DNA of 10,526 nt from Candidatus Peregrinibacteria bacterium (GCA_014728765.1 WJLA01000032.1:1-10526); one strand, 5' to 3'. Counted from the first letter of the stretch, positions 1-6,719 are shown. Notes: a model not told the origin generated them from the sequence alone. Numbers and translations: made by a program.

Positions 1-541
1 ATCCTATGCAATTGTATTCCGGATTTTTAAAATAAGCTGTGACAAATTCTTCCGTAAAATTGTTGCTTCCCACTAACAAAACATTGCTTCTGGCTTTTCC
101 CGACTGATAAAAATATTGCTGAATTCTATAAATAATAGTTCTGCCGATGCTAACCAAAATGATTGTGAAAATCCAGGTTTGAAGTAGCGCTAATCGCGAG
201 AAGGGAAAGCTTCTGATTATGAAGTAATATGAAATGATTAAAAAAAGCCAAAAAGTTGAATTGATTAAAATTTTCCAATATTGCTTGGATAGTTTTAAGG
301 GTTTTTTAAGGCTGTACATTCCAGCAGAAGCAAAAAACAAAACCAGTATTAAAGCAGCTATACTTGTCGCAATAAGATATTCATTGATCGGAGGGAATTC
401 CGATTCGGTTATGGGAAGTTGTATTCCGGGAATAAGGTCAGTAAAAAGTCTGATATTATAGGCAAGCAAAAAAGCTGATATTGTCAGGAGGAAATCAGTT
501 GGAATTTTTATTAAGCCGAATATAATTTCAATCGCTTTCAT
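1..541 (-). CDS. Polyprenyl glycosylphosphotransferase (exopolysaccharide/O-antigen initiating sugar transferase), N-terminal part
   Basis: Translating the minus strand from the ATG at 541 gives 180 open codons that run off the left edge, so the C-terminal part is missing. The visible part has four hydrophobic stretches at about residues 11-30, 57-77, 94-112 and 120-137. A short FPFSR motif precedes the last of these, and a soluble segment follows that begins with NVLLVGSN (residues 153-160), which looks like the first strand and glycine turn of a Rossmann-like domain. This is the N-terminal architecture of the WbaP/PssY-type family, whose catalytic bacterial sugar transferase domain would lie beyond position 1. 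Such enzymes transfer a sugar-1-phosphate from a UDP-sugar to undecaprenyl phosphate in the cytoplasmic membrane, starting a surface polysaccharide repeat unit. The start lies 17 bases after the 3' end of rnpB. No Shine-Dalgarno is visible. Family assignment is from architecture; the sugar is unknown. Confidence 0.78.
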   Translation of the reverse strand, partial: MKAIEIIFGLIKIPTDFLLTISAFLLAYNIRLFTDLIPGIQLPITESEFPPINEYLIATSIAALILVLFFASAGMYSLKKPLKLSKQYWKILINSTFWLFLIISYYFIIRSFPFSRLALLQTWIFTIILVSIGRTIIYRIQQYFYQSGKARSNVLLVGSNNFTEEFVTAYFKNPEYNCIG

Positions 542-550
542 TGTGTATTT

Positions 551-572
551 AAAAAAGCGATCTTATTAGATC
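551..572 (-). terminator. Possible weak intrinsic terminator of rnpB
   Basis: On the minus strand GATCT and AGATC form a 5-bp stem with loop AATA (572-559), followed by GC and six T residues (556-551). The stem is made from the same bases that form the 3' strand of helix P1 of RNase P RNA, so hairpin and P1 are mutually exclusive. The stem is short and AT-rich, so read-through into the downstream membrane glycosyltransferase is likely. Confidence 0.45.
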
Positions 573-931
573 ATAAGCCGAGTTCTGTATCAAGCTTAAT
601 CACTTGATTGCAATCATCTATCTGGGATAAATGTCACCATTTATCTCTTGCGGTGGGCAGAAAGGACTGTAAGAAGTCAGTTAATTCCTTTTCTCCCATC
701 CCACCTTGCACCGGGTAGGGTTTGCCGACATCCCCGAGAGGGGATATGCCCTTTAAAAGAGCCTTTTCACCTTTGGTCATGATATGGTCATGACTAGTAT
801 TGTCTCTGTGGCACTTTCCGTACTTGGGCTTATGAGGCTCAAGCCAAAGCCGTTAGCTTTTACCTTCTTCTTTGGTGCTCGGACTTTCCTCTGCAAGCAT
901 AAGCTTGCAGCGATTGCTCACTAATAAGATC
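559..931 (-). ncRNA. rnpB: RNase P RNA, bacterial type A
   Basis: This is the catalytic RNA that matures tRNA 5' ends. On the minus strand the conserved GAGGAAAGTCCGAGC lies near the 5' end and ACAGAACTCGGCTTAT near the 3' end. The usual CCGGG/CCCGG pair is replaced by CCGAG/CTCGG, a compensated change that supports a folded RNA. Helix P1 is a perfect 11-bp pairing of 931-921 with 569-559. P3 is the GCTGCAAGC/GCTTGCAG hairpin. A P12-like hairpin lies at 794-776 (GTCATGA, loop CCATA, TCATGAC) and another at 744-731 (ATCCCC, loop TCTC, GGGGAT). A P15-like pairing joins 705-700 to 657-652. The segment GGCAAACCCTACCCGG just before P15 matches the conserved core. Length is about 373 nt, normal for type A. 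It sits between a TPR gene and a glycosyltransferase on the same strand. Exact mature ends are set from P1. Confidence 0.96.
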
Positions 932-944
932 ACAGTACAGAAAT

Positions 945-973
945 GTTATACTAAAACTTGACTTAAATCAAAT
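945..973 (-). promoter_or_regulatory. Putative rnpB promoter
   Basis: The minus strand shows a good -10 box TATAAC at 950-945, which would start transcription about 7 bases before P1. The -35 is poor: ATTTGA (973-968) at 17 bp spacing, or TTGATT (971-966) at 15 bp. A near-palindrome TTGATTTAAGTCAA (971-958) covers this -35 region. The promoter begins directly at the stop codon of the upstream TPR gene, so rnpB may also receive read-through transcription. Confidence 0.5.
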
Positions 974-974
974 C

Positions 975-1577
975 TTATTTTTTCTTATTTCTAAACTTGG
1001 AAAATTCTTTTTTGAAAAATTCGACCGCATAAAGACATTCTTTGACTTTTTCGTTTTCCGGTTCCATATCTAACACTGTTTGGAAAAGTTGTTTGGCTCT
1101 TTCAAAATTTTTGTCGTTTAGATAACAGACTCCGAGATCGCTTAATATCAAAGGATCATTGGGGCTCAAATTGAGTGATCTTTCTAAAATGATTAACCCT
1201 TGCTTTCTTTCTCCAAGGTGAAAAATTGACCAACCAAGACATCTTAATATTTCAGGATGATTAGGTTGAATTTGATCTGCTTTTTCAAGATGTGCAATAG
1301 ATTCATTCCATTGTCCGATTGCAGAATATGTAAAACCAATCAGGTAGTGAGCATTGGCGCTGTTAGGATTGATTCTTAATGCTTGAATAAGCGCTTTTTC
1401 GGCTTTTTCGTATTCTTTGAGGCTTAAATAATTGTCTCCCAATTCTTCATAAGCTTCTTGCATTTCGATATCGTCGCAAAGTGCTCTTTCACAAATCTTA
1501 ATAGCCTCTTCATGTGCTCCTTGGACTTTAAGCTTATCAGCTTCCTGAATTAAAAAGTTTATATTTTGGTCGTACAT
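975..1577 (-). CDS. TPR-repeat protein
   Basis: A 200-residue protein made almost wholly of about five tetratricopeptide repeats in 34-residue register (about residues 7-40, 41-74, 75-108, 109-142, 143-176). The typical small and aromatic positions and the proline between repeats are visible, for example INPNSANAHYLIG, IQPNHPEILRCLG, LSPNDPLILSDLG and MEPENEKVK. There is no signal peptide or membrane segment, and the tail is lysine-rich (FRNKKK), so it is predicted cytoplasmic. TPR arrays are protein-binding scaffolds; the partner cannot be told from sequence. The ATG at 1577 follows an A-rich leader without Shine-Dalgarno, about 27 bases from the predicted transcription start. The next element on the strand is rnpB, 43 bases beyond the stop. 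Repeat identification is firm; function is open. Confidence 0.9.
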   Translation of the reverse strand: MYDQNINFLIQEADKLKVQGAHEEAIKICERALCDDIEMQEAYEELGDNYLSLKEYEKAEKALIQALRINPNSANAHYLIGFTYSAIGQWNESIAHLEKADQIQPNHPEILRCLGWSIFHLGERKQGLIILERSLNLSPNDPLILSDLGVCYLNDKNFERAKQLFQTVLDMEPENEKVKECLYAVEFFKKEFSKFRNKKK

Positions 1578-1610
1578 TTTGTTTTTGTTTTGAAATTTTT
1601 GTATCTGATT

Positions 1611-1639
1611 ATGATACCAAAAAATTACTTATTTTTCAA
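1611..1639 (-). promoter_or_regulatory. Promoter of the TPR gene (extended -10)
   Basis: On the minus strand TTGAAA (1639-1634) and TATCAT (1616-1611) are separated by exactly 17 bp, and the -10 is preceded by TGG, an extended TGn element. Predicted start is near 1604, leaving about 27 bases before the ATG at 1577. All parts of a sigma70-type promoter are present. Confidence 0.72.
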
Positions 1640-1692
1640 GAACGAAGTAGGGGATTTTTTATACTATATATATAATTTATAGCTTTTGTACC

Positions 1693-1721
1693 TTGCTAAA
1701 TTTATAAAAATAAATTATAAT
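1693..1721 (+). promoter_or_regulatory. Promoter of the hypothetical gene at 1744
   Basis: TTGCTA (1693-1698), a 17-bp spacer and a perfect TATAAT (1716-1721). The predicted start near 1728 gives a leader of only about 16 bases, with no Shine-Dalgarno, before the ATG at 1744. It is divergent from the TPR promoter in the same intergenic stretch. Confidence 0.72.
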
Positions 1722-1743
1722 AACTTAATTTAGTAAAAAAAAT

Positions 1744-2271
1744 ATGGAAAAGCAGAAAAACACAAGCGTTGATTTAAATTATATTTTTTCCTTTTATTAT
1801 GAATTGCCATTTGAGATGGCGCTTAAGTATGTAGCTGAAGCAAGTGATCAAGAATTGATAGAATTCTTTGATAGTGCAGTTATGGATTTAGCTATTGGCA
1901 AATTTGCTTTGCATGAATTTGGAGTTAACAATTTAAAGACTGACCCGAGTGTTTTGCAAGGAGGCTTAGTCATTGATTTAATTAGAAAAAATTTAATTTC
2001 ATTGCTGCATTTAAGAAATGCAGATGAAGCAAATGATCAAGAATATGTCATGAATGCTATGGATGCTCATGCGGATGATGAAGAAACTTTGCTAAAAGCA
2101 TTGATTGAAAAAGGGTATTTCGTCAGACCTACAGTATCTGAATTAAAGCAAATTCAGAGCGAGTTAAAAGCAGAAGAGCTGGAATTGGGTGAAGAATCTC
2201 CGGAATTCTTAACAAGATCTTTAAGAAAAAAAATTGAAGGAATTGAAGAGGACTTGAAAAAGCAAAATTAG
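1744..2271 (+). CDS. Hypothetical acidic soluble protein
   Basis: I do not recognise the family. The 175-residue protein has no signal peptide and no membrane span. It looks alpha-helical and is acidic in its middle and C-terminal parts (for example the NADEAND and AHADDEET segments). The last 45 residues are a charged Glu/Lys-rich stretch likely to form a long helix or coiled coil (SELKQIQSELKAEELELG, then KKIEGIEEDLKKQN). The N-terminal part has the aromatic run FSFYYELPFEMALKYVAEA. The start is supported by a well-formed promoter about 23 bases upstream. It is a single-gene unit: the upstream gene is divergent and the downstream galU converges, with only 2 bases between stop codons. Codon use resembles its neighbours, so there is no sign of recent transfer. 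Confidence 0.82.
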   Translation: MEKQKNTSVDLNYIFSFYYELPFEMALKYVAEASDQELIEFFDSAVMDLAIGKFALHEFGVNNLKTDPSVLQGGLVIDLIRKNLISLLHLRNADEANDQEYVMNAMDAHADDEETLLKALIEKGYFVRPTVSELKQIQSELKAEELELGEESPEFLTRSLRKKIEGIEEDLKKQN

Positions 2272-2273
2272 TT

Positions 2274-3137
2274 TCAGTTAAATTTTTTCATGAATTCTTT
2301 TAGTTCTGGAGCGATCTTTGGATTCTTCATTGCGTAATGAATTGTGGCCGAAACCAGACCAAATTTGTTTCCTGTGTCGAAGCGGTTTCCGTCAAGGATT
2401 TTTGCATAGATTTTTTGAGAGGAAAGCAGGTTTTTAAATCCGTCTATCAGTCTTAGTTCTCCTCCAACTGAACTTTTGGCGTTTTTGATTGCAGGAAAAA
2501 CTTCAGGTGTAATTACATATTTACCAATAATGGCTAAATTTGATGGGGCATCTTCAGGTTTGGGTTTTTCAACCAAGTCTTCAACTTCATATAAACCCGG
2601 TTCAATTTCTTTTCCTTTAATAATGCCGTAACTAGAGGTCTCTTTAGGATCAACCTCTTGCAGACCTATGACAGAACATTCTGTTTTGTCATAAATTTCA
2701 ATCAATTGTTTGATGGCAGGTTGTTCATGATCGACAATATCATCTCCGAAAAGTATTGCGCACGGATTATTGCCAATTGCGTTTTCGGCGCAAAGAATGG
2801 CATGTCCATCTCCCAGCGGTTTAGGCTGGCGAACATAAACAAAATTTGCCATGTCGGGGAGATGTTTGATTTCGTCTAGCAAATCCAATTTATCTTTTTC
2901 AACCAATGTGTGTTCAAGTTCAAATGAGGTATCGAAGTGATCTTCGATCGCTCTTTTTCCACGTCCGGTTACCATTACTATATCTTTGATTCCTGATTCT
3001 ACAGCTTCTTCCACTAAATATTGTATTACCGGTTTATCTACAATCGGTAGCATTTCTTTCGGTTGTGCTTTGGTGGCCGGGAGAAATCTGGTTCCGAAGC
3101 CTGCAACAGGAAAAATGGCTTTTTTGATTTTACTCAT
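2274..3137 (-). CDS. galU: UTP--glucose-1-phosphate uridylyltransferase
   Basis: Makes UDP-glucose from UTP and glucose-1-phosphate in the cytoplasm. The 287 residues match the usual bacterial GalU length. The nucleotide-binding signature starts at residue 10 (PVAGFGTRFLPATKAQPKEM), followed by VDKPVIQYLVEEA. The metal-site region ILFGDDIVD and the segments VEKPKPE, IIGKYV and GGELRLIDG are all present in order. The ATG at 3137 overlaps the last 8 bases of the hsp20 gene (CATGAGTAA), so translation is probably coupled. It is the last gene of the operon that starts at 6659 and ends in TGA, 2 bases from the convergent gene's stop, with no room for a terminator between them. UDP-glucose could supply the glycosylphosphotransferase at the left end of the window, which is an inference. 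Confidence 0.96.
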   Translation of the reverse strand: MSKIKKAIFPVAGFGTRFLPATKAQPKEMLPIVDKPVIQYLVEEAVESGIKDIVMVTGRGKRAIEDHFDTSFELEHTLVEKDKLDLLDEIKHLPDMANFVYVRQPKPLGDGHAILCAENAIGNNPCAILFGDDIVDHEQPAIKQLIEIYDKTECSVIGLQEVDPKETSSYGIIKGKEIEPGLYEVEDLVEKPKPEDAPSNLAIIGKYVITPEVFPAIKNAKSSVGGELRLIDGFKNLLSSQKIYAKILDGNRFDTGNKFGLVSATIHYAMKNPKIAPELKEFMKKFN

Positions 3138-3483
3138 GCTTAATTTTTATTAATTTGGTTTTATTGCCGGAAGTTTTCGGGATGGTTATTTTTAATACCC
3201 CATCTTTAAAACTGGCATTTATTTTAGTCGTATCAACATTATCAGGCAGAACAATGCTTCTGGAAAAATCTCCCCAGAAACATTCTTGAATTAAATAGTC
3301 TTCATCGGTGATTTTAAATTCATTTTTACGAGAACCTTTTATAGTAAGCACGTCTTCCGTAACTGTCAGATTGACATCTTCCAGTCTTACTCCGGCAATT
3401 GGAGCAATTATGATTAATTGTTTAGTGGTTTCGTACACATCAAGGCTGAGTTGCCCCTCTTCAATTTGTGCAAGTTCTTCCAT
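3130..3483 (-). CDS. Small heat-shock protein (Hsp20/alpha-crystallin family)
   Basis: A 117-residue ATP-independent holdase chaperone that binds unfolding proteins. The alpha-crystallin domain covers about residues 11-103. It begins at LSLDVYET, continues through VNLTVTEDVLTIKG (38-50) and ECFWGDFSRSIVLP (67-80), and ends with the family signature ASFKDGVLKITIPK (90-103). A C-terminal IKI (112-114) fits the I-x-I motif that docks neighbouring subunits during oligomer assembly. The N-terminal arm is very short (about 10 residues), so oligomers may be smaller than usual. The gene starts 2 bases after the ftsH stop and overlaps galU by 8 bases. Placement after ftsH suggests joint production of a chaperone and a membrane protease. 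I see no separate promoter or heat-shock operator in front of it. Confidence 0.95.
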   Translation of the reverse strand: MEELAQIEEGQLSLDVYETTKQLIIIAPIAGVRLEDVNLTVTEDVLTIKGSRKNEFKITDEDYLIQECFWGDFSRSIVLPDNVDTTKINASFKDGVLKITIPKTSGNKTKLIKIKHE

Positions 3484-3485
3484 CT

Positions 3486-5372
3486 TTATTTTTTAGTTTT
3501 TTTCGAGTTGTTCTTGGATTTTTTAGTTTTATCGGTCGCTTTTTTTTCTTCAAAAAATGCATTGAATTCTTCTCTTGAAAGCTTTTCTTGTTTAATTAAG
3601 GCTTCGGATATTTCAATTACTTTATCCTTGTTTTTCTCAATCAAGTCAAATGTAACTTTAAAGGCATCATCAATTAATTTTTTAATTTCTTCATCTATCC
3701 TTTTTGCGGTATCTTCCGAATAATTTTTGGTATGACCATAGTCTCTTCCCAGAAATACTTCATGATTTTGTTCTCCGAATTGTATTGGTCCAAGTGCGCT
3801 CATTCCATATTTGGTAACCATGGCATTGGCTACTTTGGTGGCGTTTTCAAGATCGCTGGCGGCGCCTGTTGACATTTCGCCGAAGAAAATTATTTCGGAG
3901 GCATATCCACCAAGCGCTTTGCAAATCATGTCAAAATAATAGCTCTTTGTTCGAAGATGAAAATCTTTTTCCGGTAAAGTCCAAGTGACACCGAGTGCTT
4001 TACCTCTCGAGATTATTGTGATTTTGTGAACAGGATCGCAATTTGGTCTGAGATGAGCGACTATGGCATGACCGACTTCGTGATAAGCGGTTTTCTTTTT
4101 TTCTTCTTCATCCATTACCATGGATTTCCTTTCCGGTCCCATAAACACTTTTTCTGTAGCTTCTTGAAGGTCATCTTGATTGATGGTTTTTCGATTTTCT
4201 TTTGCGGCGATTATTGCAGCTTCATTCATTAAATTTTCAAGGTCGGCTCCGGAGAATCCCGGAGTGTGTTGAGCGATGCGGTTTAGCTCGGTACTTTTTT
4301 CCAGTGGTTTGTTGCGTCCATGCACATTTAAAATAGCTTCGCGATCTTTAATGTCAGGAAGATCAACCATTACTCGTCTGTCAAAACGGCCCGGTCTGAG
4401 TAGAGCGGGGTCCAAGACATCGGGTCTATTGGTTGCGGCCATTACAATTATGCCGGTATCACCTTCAAAACCGTCCATTTCCGTTAAAATTTGGTTTAAG
4501 GTTTGTTCTCTTTCATCATGTCCTCCGCCAAGTCCGGTTCCTCTTTGGCGTCCCACAGCATCAATTTCATCAATGAAAACAATACAAGGAGCATTCTTTT
4601 GTGCTTTTTTGAAAAGGTCACGCACTCTTGACGCACCTACACCCACAAACATTTCTACGAATTCAGAACCGGAAATTGTAAAAAATGGCACATTGGCTTC
4701 TCCGGCAACTGCTCTGGCCAATAGTGTTTTACCGGTTCCAGGAGGTCCGACAAGCAAAACTCCTTTAGGAATTTTGGCCCCGATTTGAGAATATTTTACT
4801 GGGTTTTTTAAGAAATCCACCACTTCAACCAATTCTTCTTTCGCTTCCTCTGCGCCTGCAACGTCTTCGAATTTCGTTCTTTTTTTCTGAACATCATATA
4901 ATTTAGCTTTGCTTTTTCCGAATGACATAGCTTGATTGTTGCTACTTTGCGCCTGTCTCATCATGAAGACGAAAAATCCAATCAAAAGCAGGAATGGAAC
5001 AACGCTAATTAAAAGATTCATCCAGAAAGTGTTGTTTCCTTGAGGAATAACCTCAATCTGAATATCTTTGGTCACATTTTCAGGCACATCTTCCAGCAGA
5101 TCATCAAGTGTGCTGGAGCTTTCTTTGAAAGTGTAGATTTGGCTGCCGTCTATTTTGGTTGCGTCTATTCTATTGTTGTCGCTATCGATTTGAATTTCAG
5201 CTACTTCTCCATCTTGTACATCTTCTATAAATGTATTTAATGAAACCTTTTCTTTTTCGGCAGAGTTTGGATTCATAATCAAAAAGATGGCGGAAACGGC
5301 GAAAACTATTGCCAACAGAATTGCGAAACTGTTTGAACCCGGTTTTTTAGGTATTTTATTTTTTGTAGTCAT
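3486..5372 (-). CDS. ftsH: ATP-dependent zinc metalloprotease FtsH
   Basis: Membrane-anchored hexameric AAA+ protease that extracts and degrades membrane and regulatory proteins. Numbered from the ATG at 5372 (628 residues): membrane span at about 15-33, extracytoplasmic domain, second span at about 117-138, AAA domain with Walker A GPPGTGKT (209-216), pore motif FVG (242-244), Walker B IVFIDEID (264-271) and second region of homology with NRPDVLDPALLRPGRFDRR (ending at 333). The protease domain has the zinc site HEVGH (431-435) and the third ligand Asp about 507 in GAASDLE. The tail is Lys-rich. The frame extends upstream to a TTG at 5420 inside tilS; I prefer ATG 5372 because it leaves a normal short cytoplasmic N-terminus and no tilS overlap. 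GGYASE replaces the usual GGRAAE near the zinc site. The gene follows tilS by 28 bases and precedes hsp20 by 2. Start uncertain, identity firm. Confidence 0.98.
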   Translation of the reverse strand: MTTKNKIPKKPGSNSFAILLAIVFAVSAIFLIMNPNSAEKEKVSLNTFIEDVQDGEVAEIQIDSDNNRIDATKIDGSQIYTFKESSSTLDDLLEDVPENVTKDIQIEVIPQGNNTFWMNLLISVVPFLLLIGFFVFMMRQAQSSNNQAMSFGKSKAKLYDVQKKRTKFEDVAGAEEAKEELVEVVDFLKNPVKYSQIGAKIPKGVLLVGPPGTGKTLLARAVAGEANVPFFTISGSEFVEMFVGVGASRVRDLFKKAQKNAPCIVFIDEIDAVGRQRGTGLGGGHDEREQTLNQILTEMDGFEGDTGIIVMAATNRPDVLDPALLRPGRFDRRVMVDLPDIKDREAILNVHGRNKPLEKSTELNRIAQHTPGFSGADLENLMNEAAIIAAKENRKTINQDDLQEATEKVFMGPERKSMVMDEEEKKKTAYHEVGHAIVAHLRPNCDPVHKITIISRGKALGVTWTLPEKDFHLRTKSYYFDMICKALGGYASEIIFFGEMSTGAASDLENATKVANAMVTKYGMSALGPIQFGEQNHEVFLGRDYGHTKNYSEDTAKRIDEEIKKLIDDAFKVTFDLIEKNKDKVIEISEALIKQEKLSREEFNAFFEEKKATDKTKKSKNNSKKTKK

Positions 5373-5400
5373 ATTTTTATTATTTACACGTGAAAGTATA

Positions 5401-6342
5401 TTACTCGAGAAGCTTTTCAATCACAACTTCTCTTTTTGTATTTTTGATTATTTTCAATTGATGATCAGGACCGAATTCTTTGACTCTTCCGGCTTTGTTT
5501 TGATTGAGAGTTTTGATTATTTCTTTAATTTGATGCTTGGTTATGCCTTTTGAATTAAGCATTTTGAAAAGTTTGCCTATAATCAATTTTTGTACGGTTA
5601 AAGATTCTTCCAGAAACTTTTGTAAATTAAAACTGTAATAATTATCAGTTAACTGACAGTTGTTTTGTATCCATTGTTCTATAGATTCTGAAGCAAATTC
5701 CAGCATTCCTTGAAGATTTTGGAAAGATGACGAAAAAGTTTTGACAAAATTCGGATTAATTTTTTCAAACTCAGGAATAATCATGTTGCGAATTCTATTT
5801 CTGGAAAACTGATTGTTCGAATTGCTTTCATCGACTCTGTAATTGTGTTTGTTTTGTTTCAGATATTTTAGTATTTCTTTTTTTTCAATATTCAATAAAG
5901 GTCGGTAGATCTTTTTTTGATAATCAATTTCTGTAATTCCTTTGAAACCATCCAGTTCGGCTCCTCTGGACATTTGAAAGAGGATTGTTTCGATTTGATC
6001 ATTAAGATGATGGGCGGTAAGAATCCAGTCCGCTTGATGTTTTTGTCTGATTCTTTCAAAAAAATCATAGCGTGAAATTCTGGCATTTTCTTCAAAGTTT
6101 CCTGTAAATTTTTGAAAGTCCAATTTTAAATATTCGAAAATACAATCATGCTTGGCGGCCAATTCTTTAACAAATATTGCGTCATTTTCACTTTGTTTGC
6201 CTCTGGTTTGGTGATTGATATGAGCTACAATGATATGTGGTTTTAAATCTGAATTCAATAATTGATTGAATAAATAAACTGAATCAGGACCACCTGAGAC
6301 TCCCACAATGACTTTTTGATTTTTGGATAGATTTTCAAACAT
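5401..6342 (-). CDS. tilS: tRNA(Ile)-lysidine synthetase
   Basis: Adds lysine to the wobble C34 of tRNA-Ile(CAU), so that it reads AUA as isoleucine; essential in most bacteria. The 313-residue protein has the PP-loop ATP-pyrophosphatase motif SGGPDS (16-21). In order it also shows VAHINHQTRG, ENARISRYDFF, TAHHLNDQIET, RGAELDGFKGI, RPLL and the family signature DESNSNNQFSRNRIRN. The remaining 110 or so residues form a reduced C-terminal region; the protein is shorter than the E. coli enzyme, which fits the compact TilS forms. The ATG at 6342 shares one base with the stop of the upstream RNHCP gene (TAATG), suggesting coupled translation. The tilS-ftsH neighbourhood is also known from Firmicutes. 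Confidence 0.96.
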   Translation of the reverse strand: MFENLSKNQKVIVGVSGGPDSVYLFNQLLNSDLKPHIIVAHINHQTRGKQSENDAIFVKELAAKHDCIFEYLKLDFQKFTGNFEENARISRYDFFERIRQKHQADWILTAHHLNDQIETILFQMSRGAELDGFKGITEIDYQKKIYRPLLNIEKKEILKYLKQNKHNYRVDESNSNNQFSRNRIRNMIIPEFEKINPNFVKTFSSSFQNLQGMLEFASESIEQWIQNNCQLTDNYYSFNLQKFLEESLTVQKLIIGKLFKMLNSKGITKHQIKEIIKTLNQNKAGRVKEFGPDHQLKIIKNTKREVVIEKLLE

Positions 6343-6659
6343 TAATAATTTAAGTTTTGCTTTTGCATTATTTCGATTAGTTTATCTGTACTGTCATCAG
6401 AAGCCGCCTTGTTGGGGATTATTTTACCGCATTTGAGACATTTGTGTATGATCATGTAACCTTTTTTTCCGCTTGATTCAATGCGAATAGGTTCCATCAA
6501 ATTTTGGCATTCGCTTGCACGATCGCCGGGAGTTTCCTGATCAACATGAAGAGAATAAAGGCAATTGGTGCAGTGATTGCGACATGATTTTTCAACTGGA
6601 GAGTTTTGATGTCCGCAATTTTTACATTTAAAGGCTATGTTGATTTTGATTGTTTTCAT
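6342..6659 (-). CDS. RNHCP-domain zinc-binding protein
   Basis: A 105-residue protein with the pattern that names the RNHCP family, here RNHCTNCLYSLHVD (27-40) followed by PGDRAS (44-49) and a Cys at 51. The fourth residue after RNH is Cys but the usual Pro is Thr. Further Cys pairs at C12/C15, C30/C33 and C74/C77 could bind one or two zinc ions. No signal peptide or membrane span is present, so it is predicted cytoplasmic. The family is widespread but its function is not established to my knowledge; zinc ribbons of this kind often bind nucleic acid or proteins. It is the first gene of the operon leading to galU and overlaps tilS by one base, which hints at a role near tRNA or translation (inference only). 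The ATG at 6659 has no Shine-Dalgarno. Confidence 0.88.
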   Translation of the reverse strand: MKTIKINIAFKCKNCGHQNSPVEKSCRNHCTNCLYSLHVDQETPGDRASECQNLMEPIRIESSGKKGYMIIHKCLKCGKIIPNKAASDDSTDKLIEIMQKQNLNY

Positions 6660-6662
6660 AAT

Positions 6663-6691
6663 TTGAAAAAAAGCTCTATTTGTGGTAGAAT
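6663..6691 (+). promoter_or_regulatory. Promoter of the pil operon (extended -10)
   Basis: TTGAAA (6663-6668), 17-bp spacer, TAGAAT (6686-6691) preceded by TGG, an extended -10. Predicted start is about 6698, some 22 bases before the pilN ATG at 6720. It decides the pilN start: the reading frame is open further upstream, but any earlier start would lie before this promoter. Confidence 0.75.
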
Positions 6692-6718
6692 AATAGGATT
6701 AAATCTAAAAAAACACAA
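6690..6718 (-). promoter_or_regulatory. Promoter of the RNHCP-tilS-ftsH-hsp20-galU operon
   Basis: On the minus strand TTGTGT (6718-6713), 17-bp spacer and TATTAT (6695-6690). The predicted start is near 6683, leaving about 24 bases to the ATG at 6659. Its -10 shares two bases with the -10 of the divergent pil promoter, so both cannot be occupied at once. Confidence 0.55.
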
Positions 6719-6719
6719 T

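Noticed and set aside
234..461. Plus-strand frame of 75 codons at the left end
   Set aside because: It is antisense to the glycosylphosphotransferase frame, which is open for 180 codons and has recognisable topology.
4276..4788. Plus-strand frame of 170 codons opposite ftsH
   Set aside because: It lies wholly antisense to the conserved AAA domain of ftsH and has no recognisable features or start signals.
5373..5420. TTG start of ftsH at 5420
   Set aside because: The ATG at 5372 gives a normal N-terminus directly before the first membrane span and avoids overlap with tilS.
6606..6719. Upstream extension of pilN to a start at 6606
   Set aside because: It would overlap the opposing RNHCP gene and lie upstream of the promoter at 6663-6691. 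The extra residues look nothing like a PilN N-terminus.
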